Below the pieces are notes generated by a model. That model was not told the DNA's origin. It saw only the letters and a program-made list of their open reading frames with translations, and ran no database searches. From contig NZ_JABMKY010000033.1 in assembly GCF_013204845.1 (NCBI RefSeq), positions 16,481 through 80,480 on the forward strand: DNA of 64,000 nt, in the 5' to 3' direction. This stretch comes from Paenibacillus qinlingensis (GTDB taxonomy: Bacteria > Bacillota > Bacilli > Paenibacillales > NBRC-103111). Every line of letters begins with the position of its first letter. Within the stretch, counting starts at the first letter, position 1. Shown one piece after another: positions 33,548-42,644 of the stretch. The translations under genes and the position numbers were made by a program.

Positions 33548-33671
33548 CGGAACGCGGAACTGCTATTTTGATTATGATCTCAAAAGGCGATATCTCTGAG
33601 GCTTAGTGGAACGTCATTCCCTTCCCGCGGAGAAATCGCCAATTTGCCCAAAATAGTGGTATGACGTTCCC
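33548..33671. repeat. Partial family B repeat array
   Basis: Elements like GGAAC-N11-CTATTTTG are at 33548-33568 (plus), 33607-33627 (plus, degenerate) and 33651-33671 (minus, GGGAACGTCATACC ... CTATTT). Spacing is irregular, so the array seems eroded. It directly precedes an intact family A array. Confidence 0.5.
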
Positions 33672-33744
33672 CAGTGCCCCGTGCGGCGTTGGCTTCGCTA
33701 AGCAGGAATTCTTTTGTATACCCAGACTGAATAGCTTGGGGGAA

Positions 33745-33929
33745 TAACTGTATTTCCTACATTTATTTCCGTGTAAAACTAGCCTTTCGGGAGTTTAACT
33801 GGATTATCTACATCTAATTTTGCTCGAAATATCCCATTTGCCGAAATTGGTCAGAAATAACGGGAGGAAATCCAGTTAGTTTGCAAAATGACGTGATTTC
33901 GCTTGAATTAGCTGCAGAAAATCCAGGTA
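33745..33929. repeat. Quartet repeat array, family A (copy 4)
   Basis: Elements start at 33745, 33796, 33858 and 33909 (51, 62, 51). Halves: TAACTGTA/ACATTTA, TAACTGGA/ACATCTA, TAACGGGA/CCAGTTA, TAGCTGCA/CCAGGTA. Elements three and four look like one and two read on the other strand. The rest of the 720-bp gap holds no gene I can support. Confidence 0.85.
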
Positions 33930-34057
33930 TTCGCTTGGCCAGGATGCCCTGTGGCTACCGCTGATGTTTGTGCCTGCACCAGCGCTAGGAGCGAAGCCTT
34001 ACACATAACTCACGCTGATAACAATAAATAAGGGTAAGCTTGGGCGTTCCTCTCTTC

Positions 34058-35443
34058 CTACACAGGGATTCGCACACGAAACGTGCTGCCCACCCCCACC
34101 TGACTCTCCACCTCGATCGTTCCTTGTGCGGCATCCACAAGGTTCTTCGCGATGGCGAGTCCAAGCCCATGACCGCCAACCTGCCGGGTTCGAGCCTTAT
34201 CCTGCCGGTAAAACCGATCAAACACACGCGGAAGCGCCTCAGGCGCGATCCCTATTCCGTTATCCCTTACGTCGAGCATGAGAAAGCGAGCTCCTTTTTC
34301 CACCTTATCCACAAGAATGATGTGCACGTCTCCGCCATCCAGCGTATATTTAATTGCATTATCAATAAGAATTACCAGCAATTGCGTCAATTTGCCCCGA
34401 TCCCACTCCACGTTCAGCAGGTCGGGCACATGCAGCTGCAGCGCCAAGCCTTTAGCCTGCGCTGCGGGCAACAGCTTCGATACTGCGCTTTCGGCAGCTG
34501 CTTTCACTTGAAAAACAGAACGCTCCAACGCGAAGTCGTCAGCATCCGAACGTGCCAGCTGCAACAGCTCGCTGGTCAGCCTCGTGATGGCGTTGACCTC
34601 GTCTTTCATCCCCTTCAGCACCTTAGTCGTGAAGGGATTACTTTCATCCGCATCGAGCTGCAGCGCCTCGATCGAGGTGAGCATGACGCTGAGCGGGGTT
34701 CGCAGCTCATGCGAAGCATCGGCAACGAACTCGCGTTGCCGCTCGTACGCCTTCGCAATCGGAATGATCGCTCTACGCGCCATACGATGACTGAACCACA
34801 GCGCGAGCACAAAGAAAAGCAGCGCCATGCCTAGCATCAGGATGAGCAATAAGCGAAAAAGCTGATGCTGAAAAGTAACCTCCTTCCCCACATAAAGGGT
34901 GCCGATCAACTGTCCGTTCTTCTTGAGTTCCCGATTGGTCACTAGAAACCGGGCATCCTCCCCGTTGATCGGTCGACCTTGGACATCCACCGAGGGTTGA
35001 TCGAACGTCTGCAAGGTCGTTTGCTGCGTCCGTTCTCCCTTGAACTGCCCTTTCGCAATTAAGGCTAACATCTGCTCCCGCAATTCCGGCTGCGTCTCAT
35101 CACCTAACTGCACATTCCCTGTATCGGAAATGAGGTAATAGAACGACTGATCCGCGCTGATCGAAAAAGCATCCTCCACAGCGCGCGGTGGTTGGCGCTT
35201 CGGGTTGGTGTCCCCATCCACCCATTTCTGCAAAACCTGCAGCTCACTATTCGTCAACTCCGTCAGATGTGACCGTTGATCGCTCCAAATGAACACATAT
35301 AGCAAGGCATACACAATCACAACGAATAACCCGAGAAAAATCATCAGCACGCCGCTATATTGCAGCGTAAGTTTATTGCGCGTCTGGTCAAATAAATTTC
35401 CTTCAGACAGGCGCTTATTCAGCCAGCTCTTGTTACGCTTCAA
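34058..35443 (-). CDS. OmpR-class sensor histidine kinase
   Basis: 461 residues. Two membrane segments (about 32-54 and 205-225) flank an extracytoplasmic sensor of about 150 residues. HisKA with phospho-acceptor in VADASHELRTPLSVM (near residue 248) and ATPase motifs DNAIKYTLDGG, DNGIGIAPEALPRVFDRFYR and GGHGLGLAIAKNLV. It pairs with the response regulator whose gene it overlaps by 11 bp. The signal is unknown; position next to a divergent secreted protein suggests cell-surface sensing. No terminator is evident after the stop. Confidence 0.95.
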   Translation of the reverse strand: MKRNKSWLNKRLSEGNLFDQTRNKLTLQYSGVLMIFLGLFVVIVYALLYVFIWSDQRSHLTELTNSELQVLQKWVDGDTNPKRQPPRAVEDAFSISADQSFYYLISDTGNVQLGDETQPELREQMLALIAKGQFKGERTQQTTLQTFDQPSVDVQGRPINGEDARFLVTNRELKKNGQLIGTLYVGKEVTFQHQLFRLLLILMLGMALLFFVLALWFSHRMARRAIIPIAKAYERQREFVADASHELRTPLSVMLTSIEALQLDADESNPFTTKVLKGMKDEVNAITRLTSELLQLARSDADDFALERSVFQVKAAAESAVSKLLPAAQAKGLALQLHVPDLLNVEWDRGKLTQLLVILIDNAIKYTLDGGDVHIILVDKVEKGARFLMLDVRDNGIGIAPEALPRVFDRFYRQDKARTRQVGGHGLGLAIAKNLVDAAQGTIEVESQVGVGSTFRVRIPV

Positions 35444-36107
35444 TTTTATACCCTACGCCTCTCACGCTCTGAATGAGCTCCCGTGCATCGGAAGACTCCA
35501 GCTTCTTACGAATTAGTTTGATGATTGCGTCGATCGATTTTAAATTTACGTCAGCATCTAAGCCCCATACTTTATCTAAAATAACCTCACGCGTAAGCGT
35601 CCGCCCCTTGTTCTGCAACAGCAGGTCCAAAATCTGAAACTCACGCGGAGATAACTGGATCTCTTGACCGCCCTGCCGAACCATTTGATTCGTCCGCTGT
35701 AATTCCAGCTCTCCCATTCGCACAATGTCATCCTGCAAAGGCGCATAGCTTCTGCGCATCAGGGCCCGCAAACGTGCCAACAGCTCGTCCATTTCAAATG
35801 GTTTCACAAGATAATCATCCGCTCCCGCATCCAGACCTTCGACCCGATCTCGCAGCCCGTCTTTGGCCGTGAGCATAAGAATAGCTCCTCGATATCCAGC
35901 CTGGCGCAGCCTAGCGCAAGTGTCTCGACCATCGCCATCAGGCATCATCCAATCGAGAATGATCACATCATAGCTGGAGGCTGCTGCATAGTCGAAGGCA
36001 TCGTTCCCCGTTTGCACCCAATCGACGCTGCATCCGGTCTTTTTTTTCAACATATACGTCGTAAGCTCGCCTAATTTCACATCATCTTCCGCTAATAAAA
36101 GCTTCAT
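35433..36107 (-). CDS. OmpR/PhoB-family response regulator
   Basis: 224 residues: receiver domain with acidic pair Glu7-Asp8-Asp9, phospho-acceptor in IILDWMMPDGDG (near Asp52), LTAKD and VKPF lysine; winged-helix DNA-binding domain (about 130-222) with LSPREFQILDLLLQNKGRTLTR in two parts and the typical end VRGVGYKIEA. First gene of a pair with the kinase, and divergent (140 bp) from a secreted protein gene that it probably controls. No clear direct-repeat operator was identified. Confidence 0.95.
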   Translation of the reverse strand: MKLLLAEDDVKLGELTTYMLKKKTGCSVDWVQTGNDAFDYAAASSYDVIILDWMMPDGDGRDTCARLRQAGYRGAILMLTAKDGLRDRVEGLDAGADDYLVKPFEMDELLARLRALMRRSYAPLQDDIVRMGELELQRTNQMVRQGGQEIQLSPREFQILDLLLQNKGRTLTREVILDKVWGLDADVNLKSIDAIIKLIRKKLESSDARELIQSVRGVGYKIEA

Positions 36108-36247
36108 CTATCCGCCCCCACTTCTCGTTCGCTCTACTACAATTAAGTATAATCTATCGCCTTCGGGCTTTCACCGTAATTTCACCAAGTGGGGTTAACA
36201 TAGGTCTCATGGAACAACAAATCTACGAAAACGAAGGGAAGATCCCC

Positions 36248-37075
36248 ATGAAAACCCAAACGAAAATCATCCTAGCAAGCGCATTATCCGTTGTATTAGC
36301 AAGCAGTGGAGCCATTGCTTTAAGCGCGGGCAGCCAAGTATTCGCTGCAACCGATTCGCCGGCAACGGCAACATCTGCTCCGCAGGATAAGCCAGCAAAG
36401 CCGAAGCCAAGACAAGGAGAAGCTGGCAAGCCAGGTGGCCCTCGCGTTAATGGTCAGAATCCGCCTCCACCTAACCATGATGGTATCGACTGTCCTGAAC
36501 AAGGGCGAGGAGAAGGCGCACCGCCAAACTCCCCTGCCGGCTCTCCCCCAGCAAATGGTGAAACAACCAACGGAGTTACGAATCCTTCTACCTATTCCGT
36601 CACGATTTCTGGTGGACTCACAACCGACCCTCATGACAAAGGACGACCCGTTGTGCTAATTGCTGCCGCTCTCGGCGTTCCTACTGAAGTGTTCCGAGAA
36701 GCTTTTAGCGGAGTGACGCCATCTGGGTTAGACAGCCAACCGAGTCATGAGCTCGCGCAACGAAACAAAGCCGCTTTGATGAAGGTACTTGGGCCTTATG
36801 GCATCACTAATGAGCGTCTGGATGAGGTATCTAATTTCTACCGCTACAACGGGAATCGTACAGCAACTTGGCAAAAGACCTCCGCAACCGCAACAGCCAT
36901 CGTCACTGATGGTGTGGTAACTGGCGTTACGATCACGAATCCGGGAGCTGGTTATTCCTCCACACCGACAGTTACCATTACTGGACCTACTGGCACCGTG
37001 ACAGGCAAAGCCGTGGTGACGTATACGCAAGATTTTAAGACGAATGGCAGCATCACCTCGATTACCCTCAATTAA
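36248..37075 (+). CDS. Secreted proline-rich protein with a GAGY-type beta domain
   Basis: 275 residues, no named family. Signal peptide (ILASALSVVLASSGAIAL, cut after VFAA), then about 80 residues dominated by Pro, Gly, Lys and Asn with one Cys, then a helical middle (about 125-200, VVLIAAALGVPTEVFREAF) and a C-terminal beta segment VTGVTITNPGAGYSSTPTVT that occurs as a repeat in surface and phage-tail proteins. The middle resembles the short helical repeats with VLIAxALGV seen in heavy-metal or stress-related secreted proteins, but I cannot name it. GAAGGGA precedes the ATG by 8 nt; an earlier in-frame ATG lacks a site. Divergent from the two-component pair, its likely regulator, and followed by a terminator. 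Confidence 0.8.
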   Translation: MKTQTKIILASALSVVLASSGAIALSAGSQVFAATDSPATATSAPQDKPAKPKPRQGEAGKPGGPRVNGQNPPPPNHDGIDCPEQGRGEGAPPNSPAGSPPANGETTNGVTNPSTYSVTISGGLTTDPHDKGRPVVLIAAALGVPTEVFREAFSGVTPSGLDSQPSHELAQRNKAALMKVLGPYGITNERLDEVSNFYRYNGNRTATWQKTSATATAIVTDGVVTGVTITNPGAGYSSTPTVTITGPTGTVTGKAVVTYTQDFKTNGSITSITLN

Positions 37076-37083
37076 ATTCGAAG

Positions 37084-37120
37084 GAGCTTGTCACAGTTCA
37101 TCTGTGGCGAGCTCTTTTTT
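37084..37120 (+). terminator. Intrinsic terminator
   Basis: GAGCTTGTCACAG, loop TTCAT, CTGTGGCGAGCTC (one mismatch, one wobble) then six T. Confidence 0.88.
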
Positions 37121-37233
37121 ACGTTAAAAGTTTCCACAACTGGAACCATTCAATCTCCGGACTGCCTTGTTTCCAAATGAAGAATGGTAGTATGATAAGG
37201 AGATCCTTAAATTAACCAGAGGTAAATTAAAAC

Positions 37234-38505
37234 ATGAAGATCAAAGATTGGGACATTAATTTAAAAATCCGCCTCGGCGGAGAAACCGCTTTTAACGTTA
37301 TCTTTTGGGCATTCTTTCCGTTCTTATCCATCTATTTCGCCAATTCGTTCGGTAAAGGTTGGACAGGCATTCTTCTCGTCTTGTCGCAGGCGCTTTCCGT
37401 ATTCGGTAATTTGCTCGGCGGCTACAGCGCAGATCGCTTCGGGCGCAAACGAATGATGGTGATCGCCGCTTTGGGACAAGCACTCGGCTACGGCGTCTTC
37501 GCACTAGGCGCTTCTCCGTGGTTGGCAATGCCGGTATTAAGCTTCATTGGCTTCAGCTTCGCTAGCTTTTGCGGCTCCTTGTATTGGCCAGCCAGCCAAG
37601 CTATGGTAGCGGATGTCGTGGATGAGGAGCATCGCTCGAGCGTGTTCGCCATCTTCTATACAGCCGCGAATATGGCTGTCGTTGTTGGACCTTTGCTCGG
37701 CTCCCTCCTCTACAAGGACAACCCGTATATCGTGCTGGCCGCGGCTGCTGTAGTTTGCGTATTACTCGCGCTCATGATGTCACGGCGCTTACACGAAACG
37801 CTGCCGAAGCAGCTTGCGGATCGACATCGCTCACAAGCTGACACCCCTTGGTACCATGCCATCGCGGTGCAGCTGCGCGACTACAAAATCATTGCCACGG
37901 ACCGCGTATTCCTGCTGTTCGTCATCGCTGGCGTGCTGCTTTCGCAGACCTTCATGCAGCTGGATTTGCTTTTTCCCGTCTTCTTGGAAGAAACGATGCC
38001 ACTCACGACGATCTTCTCCTACAATGACTGGGATCTCCAGCTCACGGGTAAGCAACTGTTCGGCTTGATCGTCTCCGAGAATGGTCTATTCGTCGCCATT
38101 TTTACCGTCATCGTGACCAAGTGGATGCTGATGTATCGCGATCGCTATGTGTTCATCGGCGGCTCGCTTTTCTATGCGCTGGGCATGGTGATGTTCTGCC
38201 AGATGTCTACCTTCTGGGGATTAACCATCGCGATAGCCGTCTTCACGCTTGCCGAGCTCATGTCCGCAGGACCTCAGCAAGCCTTCGTGTCCAGATTGGC
38301 GCCGGATCATATCCGCGGCCAATATTTTGCTGCCTCTAGCTTGCGTTATACGCTCGGGCGCACGATAGCCCCCCTGTCCATCCCGATCAGTTCGTGGATC
38401 GGCTTTACCTGGACGTTCATCTTGTTGGCGGCACTAGCGGTTCTTTCCGCTGCGATCTACAACATGATGTTTAATCAGTATGATAAGCAGACTGCGCTGC
38501 AGTAG
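37234..38505 (+). CDS. MFS multidrug-type transporter
   Basis: 423 residues with twelve predicted membrane segments. The loop between segments 2 and 3 has the MFS signature GGYSADRFGRKRMM (about 68-81), typical of drug/H+ antiporters and sugar transporters. A longer extracytoplasmic stretch (about 255-285) around PLTTIFSYNDWDLQ is unusual. Similarity in layout is closest to Bacillus MFS efflux pumps; the substrate is unknown. A weak GAGGTAAATTAAAAC site precedes the ATG. Single gene with its own terminator. Confidence 0.88.
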   Translation: MKIKDWDINLKIRLGGETAFNVIFWAFFPFLSIYFANSFGKGWTGILLVLSQALSVFGNLLGGYSADRFGRKRMMVIAALGQALGYGVFALGASPWLAMPVLSFIGFSFASFCGSLYWPASQAMVADVVDEEHRSSVFAIFYTAANMAVVVGPLLGSLLYKDNPYIVLAAAAVVCVLLALMMSRRLHETLPKQLADRHRSQADTPWYHAIAVQLRDYKIIATDRVFLLFVIAGVLLSQTFMQLDLLFPVFLEETMPLTTIFSYNDWDLQLTGKQLFGLIVSENGLFVAIFTVIVTKWMLMYRDRYVFIGGSLFYALGMVMFCQMSTFWGLTIAIAVFTLAELMSAGPQQAFVSRLAPDHIRGQYFAASSLRYTLGRTIAPLSIPISSWIGFTWTFILLAALAVLSAAIYNMMFNQYDKQTALQ

Positions 38506-38512
38506 GCGAATG

Positions 38513-38541
38513 AAAAAAAGCACCCGTAAGGGTGCTTTTTT
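38513..38541. terminator. Bidirectional intrinsic terminator
   Basis: AAAAAAAGCACCC, GTAA, GGGTGCTTTTTT just after the MFS gene. Confidence 0.9.
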
Positions 38542-38610
38542 CATTATTTGCATGATTACGTTACCTGTTATCGGCGAGTGAGAACTACCTGTTAGGCTTA
38601 CCTCAGTAAA

Positions 38611-38795
38611 TAACTGGAAAATATGTAGTTGATTTCGACGATTTCTTCTTCATATTCACTTTAACTGGAAAATATGCAGGTAATTTCGCGATAAATCCGC
38701 TTTTCGGCCGGCATGGGATGATTTAGATGGAGAAAATCCAGTTATTCATCTAGATTTGCAAGAAAGCCAGAAATTAGATGGAGGAAATCCATCTA
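38611..38795. repeat. Quartet repeat array, family A (copy 5)
   Basis: Elements start at 38611, 38662, 38724 and 38775 (51, 62, 51). Halves: TAACTGGA/GTAGTTG, TAACTGGA/GCAGGTA, TAGATGGA/CCAGTTA, TAGATGGA/CCATCTA; the last is a perfect palindrome in its outer 8 bp. It ends 12 bp before the nuclease stop codon, between convergent genes. Confidence 0.88.
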
Positions 38796-38806
38796 ATCCA
38801 GTCTCA

Positions 38807-39658
38807 CTACTCACATGCTACGCCATCCCCGTCCCCATCCAGCTTCGCGCTGTAGCCTGGCTCGCCTTTCTTAATCTTATAAGCACCGGCTGCGTTGGCT
38901 TCCTTACAAGAGTTGTACGACACGGATGCTTTCGGCTGCGACGTCGTCACGGGTTTCGCAGTTGTCGTTGACTTCGGCGATGCCGTGGCGCCACCCTTCA
39001 CTACACCCTCATGATACCCATCCTCTTGCGCATAATTTTCTACGCTCCAGATGTTCAATGCTTTCTGCTGTGCCTTCTTCTGAATTTCACGGAACTGATC
39101 CACATATTTCACGTTCGGCGGGTAAATATACGCAACTCTGGCATAGCCATTTTCGAGCAGGAGCTCGTTAAACATTTTATCCCCAATGTAAAGGTAACAC
39201 AGCAATCGGCCATATTTATCCCGCTCCGACACATCCAATTCCAGCTGAACGTCTTGGCCTGTAAGCATCGTTTTGGCATAGTTGGAGGCATCCAGCGCAA
39301 AAGGTTGAACAGGTTTCTCAGGATCCACACTTTCTGGTGTATCTACAAGAAGCAGGCGGATCGTTTCTTCTTTATCTTTACCGCCGTCAGTAAAAGCAAC
39401 CTTCATAGTGTCGCCATCAACGACCCGAACCACTTTAGCCGGAATACGAGTATCCGTCGCCGACTTGGTTGTTCCCTTGACTGTTGCTTTGTCTGTTGCT
39501 TTGACTGTTGCCTTGGCAGACGCAGCTGCGGAAGGTGTTGCTTTCTCCACACCCACTTCTGATGAGGAGCAGGCCGTCGCCACGATCATAAGCAGCATCA
39601 AGAGGCTTGCACGGACCATTTGTTTTTTACTATAAAAATTGAGAAGTGCGTTTACCAT
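38807..39658 (-). CDS. Thermonuclease-family lipoprotein with Excalibur domain
   Basis: 283 residues. Lipoprotein signal with lipobox IVATAC (Cys30); Ala/Thr/Lys-rich linker with KATVKATDKATVKGTTK-like repeats (about 40-68); staphylococcal-nuclease domain (about 72-205) with VVRVVDGDTMKV, LLLVDTPES and SERDKYGRLLCYL holding the catalytic Arg, Glu, Arg and calcium-binding Asp; C-terminal Excalibur domain (about 250-283) with SCKEANAAG and DGDGDGVACE, a short calcium-binding module. It degrades extracellular DNA or RNA at the cell surface, like YncB/YokF. GGGAGG precedes the ATG by 10 nt. Single gene. Confidence 0.93.
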   Translation of the reverse strand: MVNALLNFYSKKQMVRASLLMLLMIVATACSSSEVGVEKATPSAAASAKATVKATDKATVKGTTKSATDTRIPAKVVRVVDGDTMKVAFTDGGKDKEETIRLLLVDTPESVDPEKPVQPFALDASNYAKTMLTGQDVQLELDVSERDKYGRLLCYLYIGDKMFNELLLENGYARVAYIYPPNVKYVDQFREIQKKAQQKALNIWSVENYAQEDGYHEGVVKGGATASPKSTTTAKPVTTSQPKASVSYNSCKEANAAGAYKIKKGEPGYSAKLDGDGDGVACE

Positions 39659-39851
39659 TGTGTTGTAACCTCCCTATGATGACTATTCTATTGGTCTACG
39701 ATCTCGTATGTATTCTTCCTATTATATCAGATCTCACAGTACACGCTCTGGTCAATTGAGAAAAACTTCTATCACAGATGTCAAAGCGAGTTAGAAAACT
39801 CAAATCATCCGTGAGCATTGCCATTCCTTGTACGAATAGCATTAGAGACAG

Positions 39852-39878
39852 AAAAAGCACCCCTGCGGGTGCTTTTTT
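39852..39878 (-). terminator. Intrinsic terminator
   Basis: AAAAAGCACCC, CTGC, GGGTGCTTTTTT, directly after the DUF2334 gene on the minus strand. Confidence 0.88.
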
Positions 39879-39886
39879 CCACATGA

Positions 39887-41824
39887 CTACGGCGTTCCGC
39901 CTCGAAACGAAAGCGCCAAATCCAACACATGCTCCGTTTCATTATAGGAGCCAATATCCATCTTCCGATTGCCATCAAAGTCAGCGAGCATAGCCCTTCG
40001 TTCCTTACCTTGCGCCCAAGGGCCAAATTCGTTATCCAGTGGCTGAAAATGGTTCTCTCCCTCGTTCTGGAATACTCGCCAAATGCCCGTCTCGGCGGTG
40101 TAGGCAATTAAGTCGCTGCGTCCGTCGCCATTCGTATCCCCGACTAGCAGCTGGTCGCTATTCCCAAAGGAAACCCCACCTGCCGTCTGCGGTTCAGCGA
40201 ACATCCCTTGCCCTTGATGATACATAATAGATACGCGTCTATCCTTATGCGAGACACACAGGATATCATCGTCGTCTTCCTTGTCTTGCATTTGAGCCGT
40301 GAAAATTTCTGCATCCTCGGGCAGCTTCGTATTTAACTCTGTATACGTCAGTTGCTGATTCTGCAGATTAACTTGCACAAGCCCCTTATCTCCTCTGGCG
40401 ATTAAGCCCATGCCACGATTAGATCGGAGCGCGCGAACAGATGAAAGTCCGGGCGGCAACGCACCGATTGCACGGACTGGCAAGAACTGTCGCTTGTCTG
40501 CTATGCCGACCCTCACATTTCCTGTTTCAGTATTATACGCAAGCAGATCCTGCTTACCATCCCCATTCACATCGACAAGCAGGAGTGACTCATTGGGTGT
40601 AAATGTTTCTCTCAACCATACTTGTGAAGCTTCCTGCTGGCGATTTCTCGGCATATCGTAATTCCCGGGAATAACCAGAATACGATGCATCTGGCGTACA
40701 ACGACATCCGCATGCCCGCGGCCTGTGACATCGCCAAGCATGACATTTTGCAGTTTTGTTCTAGGTGGCAGCATCACACGATGCGCTGGGGTGAAAGGAA
40801 CGATATCATGCAGTGACACCCAGCGATAGTCCAGCTTTTTGAAGCCAGTAATCAATTTATGCAGGTAGGAGCCGGAATCCCCCTCTTTATATTGATAGAC
40901 GGGAATACCATCCTTCTCTACTGGATTTCCGTCTGCCATCGTAACAGGTTCAAGGTTCGAGAACTCCAAAAACGGATGGAAGTAAAAAGAGGCTAACCCA
41001 TCATCTTTCGCCGCCTTCTCCAACATCTGGTCGACCGATTTGGCATCGCTAATATAACGATAAGGTGCAGGGATATAGACGGATCCCAAACTATCTTGTC
41101 CATACGTATTGATCGTGTCATAGGTATTCATATCATCACGAGCGTTTTTGGCGTAGAGATCCGGTTGATACATAAGGCCGACGAAGGATCGGAACACGGC
41201 TTGTTGCTCGTGGGTATCTTTATAGTGGGGAGACTCCCAGAACGCGGGATGTAAATCCGCTCCAGCAAAGGCGGCCAAGCTTTCTTTCATTCGTTCTGCC
41301 GCGTAAGAGAGCTCTTGCGTTTCTGGTGCGTCTTTAATGTTAAATTCTGAGCCAATTCCTGAATTTTGCTCGCCATCTGAGCGATACGTCTCGCCATATT
41401 GGTGGCGGTACCCATGCATGCCTAATACGCCGCCTTGATGCTCTGCCTGTTGGAGAAGCTTAATGAATGCGCTTACCACTTCGTCTGGATTTGGATCGTC
41501 GATCCCTTTTTCCTTCCAGACACCGTCATCTTGCAAGCTCATCCTTCTTGGAATCACAGCGACATGAAAAGGCACATGCTCAGACTCAATATAGGTCATG
41601 ACGGCCCGTAACTTCCCTAGGCCTTCAAGCGTGTTGTAATCACCGCCAAGTCCGACATCTTCCAGTCGGATCATGACATGACGTTTCCCCGCATTCGGAG
41701 CGTCATTCTTCTCTGTATTCGTAGGGATATAAGCGGCAAGCCCAATGGCTGCAAGAATACCCCCGACGATCCCTATTCCGATTTGCTGCCACAATTTACG
41801 TTTCACGCTAGCCTGCTCCCCCAA
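39887..41824 (-). CDS. DUF2334 deacetylase-like domain with FG-GAP/VCBS repeats
   Basis: 645 residues. One N-terminal membrane anchor (about 13-33), then a DUF2334 domain (about 45-350), a polysaccharide-deacetylase-like TIM barrel, with HVMIRLEDVG, GVLGMHGYRHQYGE and FYFHPF carrying likely metal residues. From about residue 365 the protein has beta-propeller-type repeats with Asp-rich calcium loops (DVTGRGHADVVV, DVNGDGKQDLLAY, DTNGDGRSDLIAY, DFDGNRKMDIGSY), as in FG-GAP/VCBS proteins. The combination suggests surface binding to and editing of a polysaccharide. No family member with defined substrate is known to me. Single gene. Confidence 0.88.
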   Translation of the reverse strand: MGEQASVKRKLWQQIGIGIVGGILAAIGLAAYIPTNTEKNDAPNAGKRHVMIRLEDVGLGGDYNTLEGLGKLRAVMTYIESEHVPFHVAVIPRRMSLQDDGVWKEKGIDDPNPDEVVSAFIKLLQQAEHQGGVLGMHGYRHQYGETYRSDGEQNSGIGSEFNIKDAPETQELSYAAERMKESLAAFAGADLHPAFWESPHYKDTHEQQAVFRSFVGLMYQPDLYAKNARDDMNTYDTINTYGQDSLGSVYIPAPYRYISDAKSVDQMLEKAAKDDGLASFYFHPFLEFSNLEPVTMADGNPVEKDGIPVYQYKEGDSGSYLHKLITGFKKLDYRWVSLHDIVPFTPAHRVMLPPRTKLQNVMLGDVTGRGHADVVVRQMHRILVIPGNYDMPRNRQQEASQVWLRETFTPNESLLLVDVNGDGKQDLLAYNTETGNVRVGIADKRQFLPVRAIGALPPGLSSVRALRSNRGMGLIARGDKGLVQVNLQNQQLTYTELNTKLPEDAEIFTAQMQDKEDDDDILCVSHKDRRVSIMYHQGQGMFAEPQTAGGVSFGNSDQLLVGDTNGDGRSDLIAYTAETGIWRVFQNEGENHFQPLDNEFGPWAQGKERRAMLADFDGNRKMDIGSYNETEHVLDLALSFRGGTP

Positions 41825-42003
41825 TATGTAAAACGTAGATTATATCTATGATTTCGACATTTTTCTCCTAAATTATATATGAATCTATGACTTCTTACTA
41901 TAAGAGTTTGAACAGAGGTCAAAATAAAATAAAGCGAGGCCCAGCGCTATTAAAATCGCCTCAATTTGCATGATCAGGGCCCAATTACTGCCCCGGAACA
42001 CTT

Positions 42004-42186
42004 TAGTCCGAAATTGCCGAACTAATCTCTCTATTCACCTCGTTACATCTCAATTAGTCCTAAATAACCTCACTAAATCGACCTCAACAACGCTCACGCA
42101 GAGAAAATGGGTAATTAGTTCGGCTGAATCGGACTATTGGCCTTTTTTTCAAGTAATTCTCGTTTTAGTTCGGTGAAATCGGACTA
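42004..42186. repeat. Quartet repeat array, family C
   Basis: Four 21-bp quasi-palindromes start at 42004, 42055, 42116 and 42166 (51, 61, 50). Halves: TAGTCCGA/CGAACTA, TAGTCCTA/TCACTA, TAGTTCGG/CGGACTA, TAGTTCGG/CGGACTA. The outer halves pair across each element. It lies in a 530-bp gap between divergent genes with no other support for a gene. Confidence 0.78.
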
Positions 42187-42353
42187 ACTCCTCTTACTCG
42201 TTGTTGCCACTCTGGAACCTGGCTCACTTGTTTCATTTTATGAGAGTTGGGTAAGAATAGAAGTAAATACAATCTCTTTACTTTCAGCTAATACTGCAAT
42301 GACATACGGCACGTATGATGAAGATATCTTAAATGTGACGGAGGCCTCCGACT

Positions 42354-42566
42354 ATGACAGCCAAAATAGGTTTCGTACTTTTCTGTATATTGTCCCTATC
42401 TGTTTTAGGTGTTGCTGCCAAAGAAAATCAGCCAGAAACGATCACGGATCTACGTACAGACAAACACATTGTTGGTCCGTACTCGCCAGCTCTATATGAC
42501 TCCACGGAACAATTCGAGTATGAATTTGAGTGGCAAAACGGGAAGATTATTGCGAATCCACAGTAA
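42354..42566 (+). CDS. Small secreted peptide precursor
   Basis: 70 residues with a signal peptide (KIGFVLFCILSLSVLGVAA) cut after VAA or AKA-like position, leaving about 47 acidic residues (ENQPETITDLRTDKHIVGPY ... IIANPQ in parts). No family recognised. Size and layout recall small exported signalling or Phr-type precursors, but no Rap-like receptor gene lies next to it; the minus-strand gene downstream is a different helical protein. GGAGGCCTCCGACT precedes the ATG, with the GGAGG partly inside a GGAGGCCTCC palindrome that could hide the binding site. Upstream is a family C repeat array. Confidence 0.65.
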   Translation: MTAKIGFVLFCILSLSVLGVAAKENQPETITDLRTDKHIVGPYSPALYDSTEQFEYEFEWQNGKIIANPQ

Positions 42567-42613
42567 GCGAACTTTACCTACATAGACGTTAACTTGACCA
42601 GTTAACCCACAAT

Positions 42614-42641
42614 AAACCCCCGACTCTTGCAGTCGGGGGTT
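42614..42641. terminator. Bidirectional intrinsic terminator
   Basis: AACCCCCGACT, loop CTTGC, AGTCGGGGGTT. Between the small peptide gene and the convergent 470-residue gene. Confidence 0.85.
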
Positions 42642-42644
42642 CTA

